NCBI GenBank assembly: GCA_044508835.1
Contig: JBIQHD010000019.1
Span: 1 to 64,000, forward strand
Reading direction: 5' to 3'
DNA: 64,000 bases
Origin: JAKFDI01 sp044508835
GTDB lineage: Bacteria; Pseudomonadota; Gammaproteobacteria; Burkholderiales; Burkholderiaceae_C
How positions within the stretch are numbered: the stretch's first letter is position 1; every line of letters begins with the position of its first letter. The position numbers were made by a program, and so were the translations under genes. The notes under the pieces were generated by a model. The model made no database searches, was not told the DNA's origin, and saw nothing but the letters and a program-made list of their open reading frames with translations. This document shows, piece by piece, positions 53,334 to 62,913 of the stretch.

Positions 53334-54329
53334 TCACCGCCCGGGCGCGATCCGCGCCCAGGCCGCGGCGAAGTCCGGCGGCGGGTCGGCGCGCAGCGCG
53401 ATGCGCGTCGGCCGCGTCGGATGCGCGAACTCGAGCCGCATGGCATGCAGCGCCTGCCGGCCGAGGCCGAGCGCGGCCGCGCCGCCATAGACCGCGTCGG
53501 CCACCAGCGGATGCCCACGCGACGCCAGGTGCACCCGGATCTGGTGCGTGCGCCCGGTGTGCAAGGTGCAGTGCACGGCACTGAAGCCCTCGGCCTGCGC
53601 GATGCGCTCGACGTCGGTCACGGCCGGCTTGCCCGACGCCACGACGGCCATGCGCACGCGCGACTGCGGATCGCGCCCGATCGGCGCCTCGATGCGCTGG
53701 CGCGCGGGCGAGAGCTCGCCGTGCACGATCGCCTGGTACTGCCGGTGCACCTCGCGCGCGGCGATGGCGCGCGCGAGGGCCGTCACGGCCTCGAGCGTCT
53801 TGCCCACCACCATCAGGCCGGAGGTGTCCTTGTCGAGGCGGTGCACGATGCCGGCCCGGGGAAGGCGTGCCGCGCCCGCGTGATGTGCGAGCAGCCCGTT
53901 GAGCAGCGTGCCCGACCAGTTGCCCGCCGCGGGGTGCACCACCAGCCCGGCGGGCTTGTCGACGACCAGCAGGTCGTCGTCCTCGTGGACGATGGCGAGC
54001 GGCACCGGCTCGGGCCGGAACGCCCGGCTCTCGGGCGTGGGCACCAGTTCCACCAACAGGCGCTGGCCGGAGCGCACCTTGCGCGAGGGCGTCGTCTCGG
54101 CGCGCCCGTCGACCCACACATGGCCCTGCCCGATCAGGGCCTGAAGGTGGCTGCGGGAGAACTCGGGCGCCATCGCCACGACCGCCTTGTCCAGCCGGTT
54201 GCCGTGGTGGGCGGCCGGCACGGTGGTTTCGCGCCGTTCGGGCTCGTCCGCCCAGGGGCTGTCGGGCGCCTCGGCATCGTCCGTCGCACCGCGGTCCGCC
54301 GGGGGGGCAACCCTATAATCCGGGCTCAT
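53334..54329 (-). CDS. rluD: 23S rRNA pseudouridine synthase D
   Basis: 331 residues. N-terminal S4 domain (about 42-100: LDKAVVAMAPEFSRSHLQALI) and RluA-type catalytic domain with GIVHRLDKDTSGLMVVGKT containing the catalytic Asp, and HTGRTHQIRVHLA. It makes pseudouridines in helix 69 of 23S rRNA. Divergent from bamD, 41 nt apart, the conserved rluD/bamD pairing. Confidence 0.95.
   Translation of the reverse strand: MSPDYRVAPPADRGATDDAEAPDSPWADEPERRETTVPAAHHGNRLDKAVVAMAPEFSRSHLQALIGQGHVWVDGRAETTPSRKVRSGQRLLVELVPTPESRAFRPEPVPLAIVHEDDDLLVVDKPAGLVVHPAAGNWSGTLLNGLLAHHAGAARLPRAGIVHRLDKDTSGLMVVGKTLEAVTALARAIAAREVHRQYQAIVHGELSPARQRIEAPIGRDPQSRVRMAVVASGKPAVTDVERIAQAEGFSAVHCTLHTGRTHQIRVHLASRGHPLVADAVYGGAAALGLGRQALHAMRLEFAHPTRPTRIALRADPPPDFAAAWARIAPGR
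54314..54319 (+). promoter_or_regulatory. -10 element of the bamD promoter
   Basis: A perfect TATAAT inside the 5' end of rluD, without a good -35. Transcription should start near 54326, leaving a leader of about 45 nt. Confidence 0.55.
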
Positions 54330-54370
54330 TTTTTCGATACGGCGGCACGGCGTGCTGCGGCCATCAGTTC

Positions 54371-55186
54371 ATGAATTTCGCGTCTGAATCGGCCCGCCGT
54401 GCGGGCCTCGTGCCCATCCTGGCGGCCGCCTGCGTGCTCGCCGCCTGCGCCTCGAACCCGAAGGACGAGACCGCCGACTGGTCAGCCGACAAATTGTATT
54501 CAGAGGCCCGCGACGAAAGCGCCGCCGGCGCCTACGACAAGGCGGCCACGCTGTACGAGAAGCTCGAAGGCCGCGGCGTGGGCACGGTGCTCGCGCAGCA
54601 GGCGCAGCTCGAACGAGCCTATGCGCTCTACAAGGCCAACGAGAAGGCGCAGGCCCTGGCCGTCATCGAGCGCTTCATCAAGCTCAACCCGACGAGCCCG
54701 GCCTTCGACTACGCGCTCTACCTGAAGGGCGTGATCAACTTCAACGACGACCTGGGGCTGTTCGGCAACATCTCGCGCCAGGACCTGTCCGAGCGCGACC
54801 AGCAGGCCTCGCGCGACGCCTACCAGTCGTTCAAGCAGCTCGTCGACCAGTTCCCGAACTCGCGCTACGCCGAAGATTCGCGGGTGCGCATGGACTACAT
54901 CGTCAACTCGCTGGCCAGCTACGAAGTCCACGTGGCGCGCTACTACCTGCGCCGCGGCGCCTACGTCGCCGCCGCCAACCGCGCGCAGCAGACGGTGCAG
55001 GAATTCCAGCAGTCGCCGGCCGCCGAGGAGGCGCTGGCCATCCTGGTGCGCAGCTACGACCGCCTGGGGCTCGAGGAGCTGCGCGACGACGCCCAGCGGG
55101 TGCTGCGCACGAACTATCCCGACAGCGCCTACCTCGCCGGCGCACCGTTTGGCCGCGCCGACAAGCCCTGGTGGCAGCTCTGGTAG
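54371..55186 (+). CDS. bamD: Outer-membrane assembly lipoprotein BamD
   Basis: 271 residues. Lipobox LAAC (VLAACASNP, Cys26), then five TPR-like repeats starting WSADKLYSEARDESAAGAYDKA (core LYSEARDE). Essential BAM partner of BamA. Ends LGRADKPWWQLW-like. It converges on the helicase gene with 7 nt between stops. Confidence 0.96.
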   Translation: MNFASESARRAGLVPILAAACVLAACASNPKDETADWSADKLYSEARDESAAGAYDKAATLYEKLEGRGVGTVLAQQAQLERAYALYKANEKAQALAVIERFIKLNPTSPAFDYALYLKGVINFNDDLGLFGNISRQDLSERDQQASRDAYQSFKQLVDQFPNSRYAEDSRVRMDYIVNSLASYEVHVARYYLRRGAYVAAANRAQQTVQEFQQSPAAEEALAILVRSYDRLGLEELRDDAQRVLRTNYPDSAYLAGAPFGRADKPWWQLW

Positions 55187-55193
55187 CGCGCCG

Positions 55194-57227
55194 CTAGAAC
55201 GGCATGCGGCTGGCCTGCAAGGCCTCGAGCCAGCCCAGCGCCTCGGCGTGCGTCGCCACCGGCGTCATCGGCGGCAGCGCGCCGCGCAGGCGCCGGCCGT
55301 AGTTCATGCCCGCCATGCGCGGGTCGCAGACCACCAGCAGGCCGCGGTCGTCCTCGCTGCGGATCAGCCGCCCGGCGCCCTGCTTCAGCGACACCGCCGC
55401 CTCGGCGACGAAGTAGTCGGCGAACGGATTGCGGCCCTCCGATTCCAGCCGCTTCACGCGCGCCTCCACCAGCGGATCGTTAGGCGGCGGGAACGGCAGC
55501 TTGTCGATCAGCACGCACTGCAGCGCGTCGCCCGGCACGTCGATGCCTTCCCAGAAGCTCTGCGACCCCACCAGCACGGAGCGCGGCTGGGCCAGGAACT
55601 GCTGCATGAGCTGGCGCTTGGGCACCTGGCCCTGGACGAGCACCTGCAGGTCGTCGCCCGCCGCGTCGAAGTCGGCCTTGAGCGCTTCGCCGATCGCCTG
55701 CAGCGCGCGCAGGGTGGTGGTCAGCACGAAGGTGCGCCCGCCCAGGGCGCGCGCGCAGCTCGCGGCCAGCCGGGCGACCGCCGCCGGATGGCCGGGCTCG
55801 CTCGGCTTGGGCATGCCGCGCGGCACGTACAGCCGCGCGTGGTTCTCGTAGTCGAACGGGCTGCCCACGCGCAGCGTCGTGGCCTCGTCGAGGCCGGCGG
55901 CTTCGGTGAACCACGACAGCCGCTCGTCGTCGCCCAGGGTCGCCGAGGTGAAGATCCAGGCCTTGGGCGCGGCGGCCATCTGCTCGCGCAGCGCGTCGCG
56001 GATGTCCAGCGGCGACTCGATCAGCCGGCACTGGTGCGGCGTGAGGTCGATCCAGCGCACGTTGCCGGTCGCGGCCGGCTGCGCGAAGCGGTCGGCCAGC
56101 GCGGCCAGGCCCGCGGCGCGCTCGCCGAGCTTGGAGAAGTCGGGCGACGTCTCCTCGACCGTCGCCAGCCCTTCGCGCGCCTCGCGGCAGGCCGCCCCGA
56201 GGCCGGCCAGCGCGGCCAGGAAGTCGTCGCGCCCCGCCCGCTCGTCCCAGCGCAGCTTCAGCGTGCCGCGCACTTCGCGGACCGCGCCGGCGCAGGCGAT
56301 GCGCAGCTCGCGCGCGGCGCGGTCGCAGGCGGCCGCGAGGTCCTGCCAGGCCACGAGCCCGCGCGCCTGCTGCAGGCCGGCGGCGAGCATGTCGCGCGCC
56401 ATGTCGATCACCTGCCCGCTCGACAGCGTGGTGCCGAGGAACTGCACGCCCGCCTCGGCCAGCTGGTGGGCCTCGTCGAACACCGCCACGTCGACGCTGG
56501 GCAGCAGCTCGGCCACGCCGCTGTCGCGCAGCGCCATATCGGCGAAGAAGAGGTGGTGGTTCACGACCACGAGATCGGCCGCCATGGCGTCGCGCCGGGC
56601 CTTCATCACGTGGCACTGGCGGAACTGCGGGCACTCGCTGCCCAGGCAGTTGTCGCGCGAGGAGGTGACGAGCGGGATCACGCTGCTGCGCTCGTCCAGG
56701 CCGTCGATCTCGGCCAGGTCGCCGCTCGTGGTGGTGTGGGACCACTGCTCGATCTTCGCGAGCGCCCGCACCGCCCAGCGGTCGGGCAGCTGCGCCGACT
56801 GGCGCGCGATGTCGAGCCGGTGCAGGCAGAGGTAGCTGCCGCGCCCCTTGAGCAGCGCGAGCGTGACGGGCAGCTGCAGCGCGTCGCGCAGCCGCGGCAG
56901 GTCGCGCAGGAAGAGCTGGTCCTGCAGGCTCTTCGTGGCCGTGCTGACGAGCGCCCGCCCGCCCGACAGCAGCGTGGGCACGAGGTAGGCGAAGGTCTTG
57001 CCGACGCCGGTGCCGGCCTCGGTGACGAGCGCGCGCCGCCCGTCGATCGCGGCGGCCACGGCCAGCGCCATGTGCAGCTGCACGTCGCGCCGCACGTAGC
57101 GCTCGTCGGCCTGCGCCAGGGCCCCGCCCGGGGCGAAGGCATCGGCCACGGCGCGTTCGAGCGCGGTCAGGGGCGCGGGCGCGCCCTGCGCCTCCTCGCA
57201 GGCTCGCGGGCCCACGGCGGCGTTCAT
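55194..57227 (-). CDS. yoaA: YoaA/DinG-type Fe-S DNA helicase
   Basis: 677 residues. XPD-like superfamily 2 helicase: Walker A EAGTGVGKTFAYLVP, Fe-S cysteines in SYLCLHRLD and CLGSECPQFRQC, NHHLFFAD, DEAH in VFDEAHQLAE, FTSATL and GRLIRSEDDRG. Length fits YoaA (636) more than DinG (716). It unwinds DNA 5' to 3' in damage tolerance. The start overlaps ydcH (ATGA). Confidence 0.9.
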   Translation of the reverse strand: MNAAVGPRACEEAQGAPAPLTALERAVADAFAPGGALAQADERYVRRDVQLHMALAVAAAIDGRRALVTEAGTGVGKTFAYLVPTLLSGGRALVSTATKSLQDQLFLRDLPRLRDALQLPVTLALLKGRGSYLCLHRLDIARQSAQLPDRWAVRALAKIEQWSHTTTSGDLAEIDGLDERSSVIPLVTSSRDNCLGSECPQFRQCHVMKARRDAMAADLVVVNHHLFFADMALRDSGVAELLPSVDVAVFDEAHQLAEAGVQFLGTTLSSGQVIDMARDMLAAGLQQARGLVAWQDLAAACDRAARELRIACAGAVREVRGTLKLRWDERAGRDDFLAALAGLGAACREAREGLATVEETSPDFSKLGERAAGLAALADRFAQPAATGNVRWIDLTPHQCRLIESPLDIRDALREQMAAAPKAWIFTSATLGDDERLSWFTEAAGLDEATTLRVGSPFDYENHARLYVPRGMPKPSEPGHPAAVARLAASCARALGGRTFVLTTTLRALQAIGEALKADFDAAGDDLQVLVQGQVPKRQLMQQFLAQPRSVLVGSQSFWEGIDVPGDALQCVLIDKLPFPPPNDPLVEARVKRLESEGRNPFADYFVAEAAVSLKQGAGRLIRSEDDRGLLVVCDPRMAGMNYGRRLRGALPPMTPVATHAEALGWLEALQASRMPF

Positions 57228-57427
57228 GCGGGTTCGGGCGGGTCGAGTTCGGCCTCGAGGCGCGAGATCTCGTCGCGCAGCGCCAGCCGGCGCTTCTTCA
57301 TCCGCTGCAGGCCGAGCTCGTCGGCGGGCACCTGGCCGGCGAGGCGGTCGATCAGGCCGTCGAGGTCGGCATGCTCGATGCGCATTTCGATCAACCGCCG
57401 GGGCAGCGAATGCAGGTTGTCGTCCAT
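57224..57427 (-). CDS. YdcH/DUF465 small coiled-coil protein
   Basis: 67 residues. A two-helix antiparallel coil with MRIEHADLDGLIDRL and LGLQRMKKRRLALRDEI, matching DUF465 (YdcH). Function is not established in the family. ATGA overlap with the helicase suggests they are co-translated. Divergent from the PP2C gene, 54 nt apart. Confidence 0.85.
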   Translation of the reverse strand: MDDNLHSLPRRLIEMRIEHADLDGLIDRLAGQVPADELGLQRMKKRRLALRDEISRLEAELDPPEPA

Positions 57428-57467
57428 TGCTTCGCGAATTTGGCGCGATGGGAAGGAGGCGAACGAT

Positions 57468-57473
57468 TATAGT
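57468..57473 (+). promoter_or_regulatory. -10 element of the PP2C gene
   Basis: TATAGT (5 of 6) ends 8 nt before ATG 57482, so a leaderless mRNA is predicted. An SD-like AAGGAGG at 57452-57458 lies upstream of the -10 and 23 nt from the ATG, too far to act on it. Confidence 0.5.
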
Positions 57474-57481
57474 TTTCGGCC

Positions 57482-58252
57482 ATGGTCACCATGACTTCCC
57501 AAGGCTACCGCCTCGCCGCAGCCACCGGCATTCACCGTGGTGATCGCGCCTACCAGCAGGACCAGGTCCAGATCTTTCCCCACCACCGCGTGCCCGGGTG
57601 CGCGCTGGCGGTCCTGGCCGACGGCATGGGCGGCAAGAGCGGCGGGCGCAAGGCCGCCGACCAGGTCATCCTCACCGCCCAGCAACTCTTCGAGCGCTAT
57701 GCGCCGGCGCACGACGACGCCCGCGAGTCGCTCAAGCAGCTCGTGCTGGAAGCGCACCTGATGATCAAGCTGACGGCCATCACCTCGGAGGAGGAGCCGC
57801 ACAGCACCGTGGCCGCCTTCATCATCAGCCCGTCGCGCGAATGCGACGTGATCCATGCCGGCGATTCGCGCGTGTACCACTTCCGCGGCCCCGACATGGT
57901 CAGCCGCACCATCGACCATTCCTTCGTCCAGCGCCTCGTCGACGAAGGCCAGATCACCGAGGACGAAGCCAACGTCCACCCGCAGTCGAACCTGCTCACC
58001 GGCTGCCTGGGCACGACCAATGAGCCGCCGCTCACGGTGGGCCACGTCGACCGCCTCGAGATCGGCGACTCGGTGCTGGCCTGCAGCGACGGCCTGTGGC
58101 ACTACTTCACGCCACGCGAGCTCGGGGCGATCGTGAACGCCCTGCCCGTGCGCGAGGCGAGCGAGATGCTCGTCGGCAAGGCGCGCCAGCGCGCCAAGGG
58201 CGGCGGCGACAACCTGTCGCTGGCCCTGATCCGGATCGAGCCGCTGAGCTGA
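57482..58252 (+). CDS. PP2C-family protein serine/threonine phosphatase
   Basis: 256 residues, a bare PP2C domain. Metal-site motifs: LADGMGG (residues about 46-52), HAGDSRVYHFR, CSDGLWHYF and GGDNLSLALI. The N-terminal RxxNxD motif is replaced by RGDRAYQQDQVQI, a common bacterial variant. It should remove phosphate from Ser/Thr proteins in the cytoplasm. No kinase gene is adjacent. A second ATG (57491) is three codons in. Convergent with the small secreted protein gene, 11 nt between stops. Confidence 0.9.
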   Translation: MVTMTSQGYRLAAATGIHRGDRAYQQDQVQIFPHHRVPGCALAVLADGMGGKSGGRKAADQVILTAQQLFERYAPAHDDARESLKQLVLEAHLMIKLTAITSEEEPHSTVAAFIISPSRECDVIHAGDSRVYHFRGPDMVSRTIDHSFVQRLVDEGQITEDEANVHPQSNLLTGCLGTTNEPPLTVGHVDRLEIGDSVLACSDGLWHYFTPRELGAIVNALPVREASEMLVGKARQRAKGGGDNLSLALIRIEPLS

Positions 58253-58263
58253 ACCGCGCGGCC

Positions 58264-58647
58264 TCAGCCGCCCGGCACGGGCGCGGACGCCGCGCCGGAC
58301 AGCCGCCCTGCGCCGCGGCGGCGCGCGTCGTCGCGGCTGACCTTGCCGCGGATGCTCTGGATGCGCTGCGCCGCGCGCTCCTTGCGCCGGGCCTCGTCGA
58401 GCAGCATCTCCTGCTGGCGCAGGTGGCCGAGCGCCCGGCGGCGCTCGCGGCCGGCGGCATCGAGGCAGGCATTCACCAGGAACCTCGCGCGGCACTCCCG
58501 CTCGCGCGCAAAGAACGCCTGCTCCACCTCGGCGCGCTCGGCGGCGATGCGCGCGCGCTCGGCCGGCGCGTCGGCGGCCTGGACGGCGTGGCAGGACGCG
58601 GCCGCGCACCAGGCCGCCGCGGCGGCGCACCACAGGCGCGCGGTCAT
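58264..58647 (-). CDS. Small secreted coiled-coil protein of unknown function
   Basis: 127 residues. A signal peptide (about 1-24, ending AVQA-A) precedes a charged Glu/Arg/Ala helix (about 28-110) that looks like one long coil, with two Cys (52 and 61) and a short Pro/Gly tail. No family is recognised with confidence. Its ATG overlaps the zapE stop (ATGA), so it is translated with zapE at the end of the odhA-odhB-SMR-lpd-zapE run. The paired Cys might form a disulfide in the periplasm (inference). Confidence 0.75.
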   Translation of the reverse strand: MTARLWCAAAAAWCAAASCHAVQAADAPAERARIAAERAEVEQAFFARERECRARFLVNACLDAAGRERRRALGHLRQQEMLLDEARRKERAAQRIQSIRGKVSRDDARRRGAGRLSGAASAPVPGG

Positions 58648-59741
58648 GTGAGCGAGGTGTCGACCTCGCGCCTGGCCAGCGCGAGGAATTCGGCCGACTG
58701 CATCTCGTTCAGCCGCGAGACGGTGCGCGGGAACTCATGCGCCAGCGGCCCTTCGGCGTAGAGCGCCTCGGGCGGCACCTCGGCCGACATGATGAGCTTG
58801 ACGCGCCGGTCGTACATCACGTCGACCAGCCAGGTGAAGCGCCGCGCCTCGGAGGCCAGCCGCGGCGGCATCTGGGGCACGTCGGACAGCAGGATGGTGT
58901 GGAACTGCGTGGCCAGTTCCAGGTAGTCGTTCTGCGAGCGCGGCCCGCCGCACAGGGTCTTGAAGTCGAACCACACCACGCCGCCGGCACGCCGGCGCGC
59001 CTGCAGCTCGCGCTGCTCGATGTGCAGCAGCGGGCTTTCGTCGCGCGCCTCGGCGAGGCGGTCGAAGGCCTCGCTCATGGCCGCATCGGCCGCGGCGCCC
59101 AGCGGCGTGTGGTAGAGCTTCACCTGCTCCAGCGTGCGCCGGCGGTAGTCGACGTTGTTGTCGACGTTCACGACCTCGAGCTTGTCCTTGAGCAGCTCGA
59201 TCGCCGGCAGGATGCGGTCGCGGTGCAGGCCGTTGGGGTACAGGCCGTCGGGGTGGAAGTTCGAGGTGGTGACGATGCTCACCCGGTTGGCGAACATGGC
59301 GTCGAGCAGCCGGTGCAGGATCATCGCGTCCGTCACGTCGGCCACGTGGAACTCGTCGAAGCAGATGAGCCGGAAGCGCCGCGCCATGCGCCGGCCCAGT
59401 TCGTCCAGCGGATTGACCGTGCCCTTGAGCTCCTGCAGCTCGCGGTGCACCTCGCGCATGAACTCGTGGAAGTGCAGCCGCGTCTTGCGCGTGAGCGGCA
59501 CGGCGTTGAAGAAGCAGTCCATCAGGAAGCTCTTGCCGCGCCCCACGCCGCCGTACATGTAGACGCCGCGCGGGATCGGCGGGTGGCGCAGCCACTTCGT
59601 CAGCGGGTTGCTGCGCCGGGCCTTGTAGTCGGCCCATTCGCGCTCGCAGCGCTCGAGCGCGTCGATCGCCCGCAGCTGCGCGGGATCGCTCTTGAAGCCG
59701 CGTTCGGCGAGCGTCTGCTCGTAGAGCTGCCTGACTCCCAA
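58644..59741 (-). CDS. zapE: Cell-division ATPase ZapE (AFG1-like)
   Basis: 365 residues. Walker A GGVGRGKSFLMDCF and Walker B LICFDEFHVADV, then VTTSNFHPDGLYPNGLHR, typical of the AFG1/ZapE family. ZapE helps Z-ring constriction under low oxygen in E. coli. The start is TTG 59741: no ATG or GTG is available in frame after the lpd stop 13 nt upstream, and VRQLYEQTLAERGF is the expected N-terminus. Confidence 0.92.
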   Translation of the reverse strand: MGVRQLYEQTLAERGFKSDPAQLRAIDALERCEREWADYKARRSNPLTKWLRHPPIPRGVYMYGGVGRGKSFLMDCFFNAVPLTRKTRLHFHEFMREVHRELQELKGTVNPLDELGRRMARRFRLICFDEFHVADVTDAMILHRLLDAMFANRVSIVTTSNFHPDGLYPNGLHRDRILPAIELLKDKLEVVNVDNNVDYRRRTLEQVKLYHTPLGAAADAAMSEAFDRLAEARDESPLLHIEQRELQARRRAGGVVWFDFKTLCGGPRSQNDYLELATQFHTILLSDVPQMPPRLASEARRFTWLVDVMYDRRVKLIMSAEVPPEALYAEGPLAHEFPRTVSRLNEMQSAEFLALARREVDTSLT

Positions 59742-59754
59742 GGGACGTGCCCGC

Positions 59755-61182
<1,428 letters not shown>

Positions 61183-61216
61183 CGAATTCACTCCAGTGTG
61201 CCGAAGCGAGCGCCGC

Positions 61217-61534
61217 TCAATGCGACAGCTTCAGCGTGACGACGCCGCCCACGATCAATGCCACGCCGAGCGCGCGGCCCAGCGTCAGGGCATCGCCGAA
61301 GAAGGCCACGCCGATCAGGAAGGTGCCCGCGCCGCCGATGCCCGTCCACACCGCGTAGGCGGTGCCGATGGGGATCTCGCGCTGCGCGAGCCACAGCAGC
61401 CAGCCCGACAGGCCCATGGAGACGATCGCGCCGACGATGCCCCAGACCTTGTAGTCGGGCTGCTGCGACAGCTTGAAGCCCACCGGCCAGCCGATCTCGA
61501 ACAGGCCGGCCGCCAGCAGGTACAACCACGCCAT
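61217..61534 (-). CDS. SMR-family exporter, SugE/Gdx-like
   Basis: 105 residues with four membrane helices. The key Glu (residue 13, GLFEIGWPVGFK) is present, and GTAYAVWTGIG and TLKLSH match the SugE/Gdx branch (guanidinium exporters) more than EmrE. It is a single gene; dual-topology homodimers are usual. It lies between odhB (13 nt) and lpd (34 nt), inside an operon for a central enzyme complex. No guanidine riboswitch is seen. Substrate remains inferred. Confidence 0.88.
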   Translation of the reverse strand: MAWLYLLAAGLFEIGWPVGFKLSQQPDYKVWGIVGAIVSMGLSGWLLWLAQREIPIGTAYAVWTGIGGAGTFLIGVAFFGDALTLGRALGVALIVGGVVTLKLSH

Positions 61535-61547
61535 CTCGGGGGCCGGC

Positions 61548-62813
61548 TCAGATGTCGAACAGCAGGCGCGCCGGGTCTTCCAGCGCTTCCTTCATCGCCA
61601 CCAGCGCGAGCACGGCCTCGCGGCCGTCGATGATGCGGTGGTCGTAGGACATGGCGAGGTAGTTCATCGGGCGCACGACGATCTGGCCGTTCTCCACCAC
61701 CGCGCGGTCCTTGGTGGCGTGCACGCCGAGGATGGCCGACTGCGGCGGGTTGATGATGGGCGTGCTGAGCATGGAGCCGAACACGCCGCCGTTGCTGATC
61801 GAGAACGTGCCGCCGGTCAGGTCGTCGAGCGAGAGCTTGCCGTCGCGCGCCTTGGCGCCGAACTCGGCGATCTTCTTCTCGATGTCGGCGAAGCTCATCT
61901 GGTCGGCGTTACGCAGGATGGGCACCACCAGGCCGCGCGGCGAACCGACCGCGATGCCGATGTCGAAGTAGCCGTGGTAGACGATGTCGTTGCCGTCGAC
62001 CGAGGCGTTGACCACCGGGTACTTCTTGAGCGCGGCCACGGCGGCCTTCACGAAGAAGCTCATGAAGCCGATCTTGACGCCGTGCTCCTTCTCGAACTTC
62101 TCCTGGAAGCGCTTGCGCATCTCGATCACCGGCGCCATGTTCACCTCGTTGAAGGTGGTGAGGATGGCGTTGGTGGCCTGCGACTGCAGCAGGCGCTCGG
62201 CCACGCGCGCGCGCAGGCGGGTCATGGGCACGCGCTGCTCGGGGCGGTCGCCGAGGCTCATGGCCACGGGTGCGGCCACCGGCGGCAGCGGCTTGGCGGC
62301 GGCGGGCGCGGCCGGCGCCTTGGCAGGAGCCGCCGCGGCCTTGGCGCCGCCTTCGAGCGCGCCGAGCACGTCGCCCTTGGTCACTCGGCCGTCGCGGCCG
62401 GTGCCGGGCACGGAGCCGGCGGCGAGTTGGTTGTCGGCCATCAGCTTGGCGGCGGCCGGCATGGCGACGCCGCTCTTCGCACCACCCGCGGCAGGGGCTG
62501 CGGCGGCGGACGCCGGTGCCGCAGCGGGCGTGGCGGCTTCTTTCGCCGCCGGGGGGCTGGCCTGCGCCGTGCCTTCGGTGTCGATCTTCGCGATCACCTC
62601 GTCGGCGACGCAGCTCTCGCCGTCGTTCTTGATGATCTGCGAGAGGACGCCGGCCGCGGGCGCCGGCACCTCGAGCACCACCTTGTCGGTCTCGATCTCG
62701 ACCAGGATCTCATCCATCGCCACGGCCTCGCCGGGCTTCTTCTTCCATTGCAGCAGGGTGGCTTCCGCCACCGATTCGGAAAGCTGCGGAACCTTGATGT
62801 CTACGATTGCCAT
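61548..62813 (-). CDS. odhB: Dihydrolipoyl succinyltransferase (2-oxoglutarate dehydrogenase E2)
   Basis: 421 residues. One lipoyl domain (about 1-76) with Lys44 in IETDKVVLEVPAP, Ala/Pro linker, peripheral subunit-binding domain (AAAKLMADNQLAAGSVPGTG core KLMADN) and the catalytic domain ending with MSYDHRIIDGREAV, which carries the His and Asp of the active site. It forms the core of the complex and moves succinyl groups to CoA. ATG 62813 gives the MAIVDIKVPQLSESV start. 100 nt after odhA. Confidence 0.96.
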   Translation of the reverse strand: MAIVDIKVPQLSESVAEATLLQWKKKPGEAVAMDEILVEIETDKVVLEVPAPAAGVLSQIIKNDGESCVADEVIAKIDTEGTAQASPPAAKEAATPAAAPASAAAAPAAGGAKSGVAMPAAAKLMADNQLAAGSVPGTGRDGRVTKGDVLGALEGGAKAAAAPAKAPAAPAAAKPLPPVAAPVAMSLGDRPEQRVPMTRLRARVAERLLQSQATNAILTTFNEVNMAPVIEMRKRFQEKFEKEHGVKIGFMSFFVKAAVAALKKYPVVNASVDGNDIVYHGYFDIGIAVGSPRGLVVPILRNADQMSFADIEKKIAEFGAKARDGKLSLDDLTGGTFSISNGGVFGSMLSTPIINPPQSAILGVHATKDRAVVENGQIVVRPMNYLAMSYDHRIIDGREAVLALVAMKEALEDPARLLFDI

Positions 62814-62913
62814 TTGACTTCTCTTGTTTGAATGCGGGCCGCGCGAATCGACCGTCCGGGCGGCGGCCATGGCGGCGCGGGCGGCGCGCAGCGCCCTGCC
62901 CGCGCCCGCCGTG

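Noticed and set aside
61190..61550. A guanidine riboswitch for the SMR gene
   Set aside because: Only 13 nt separate it from odhB, and no riboswitch-like structure fits there.
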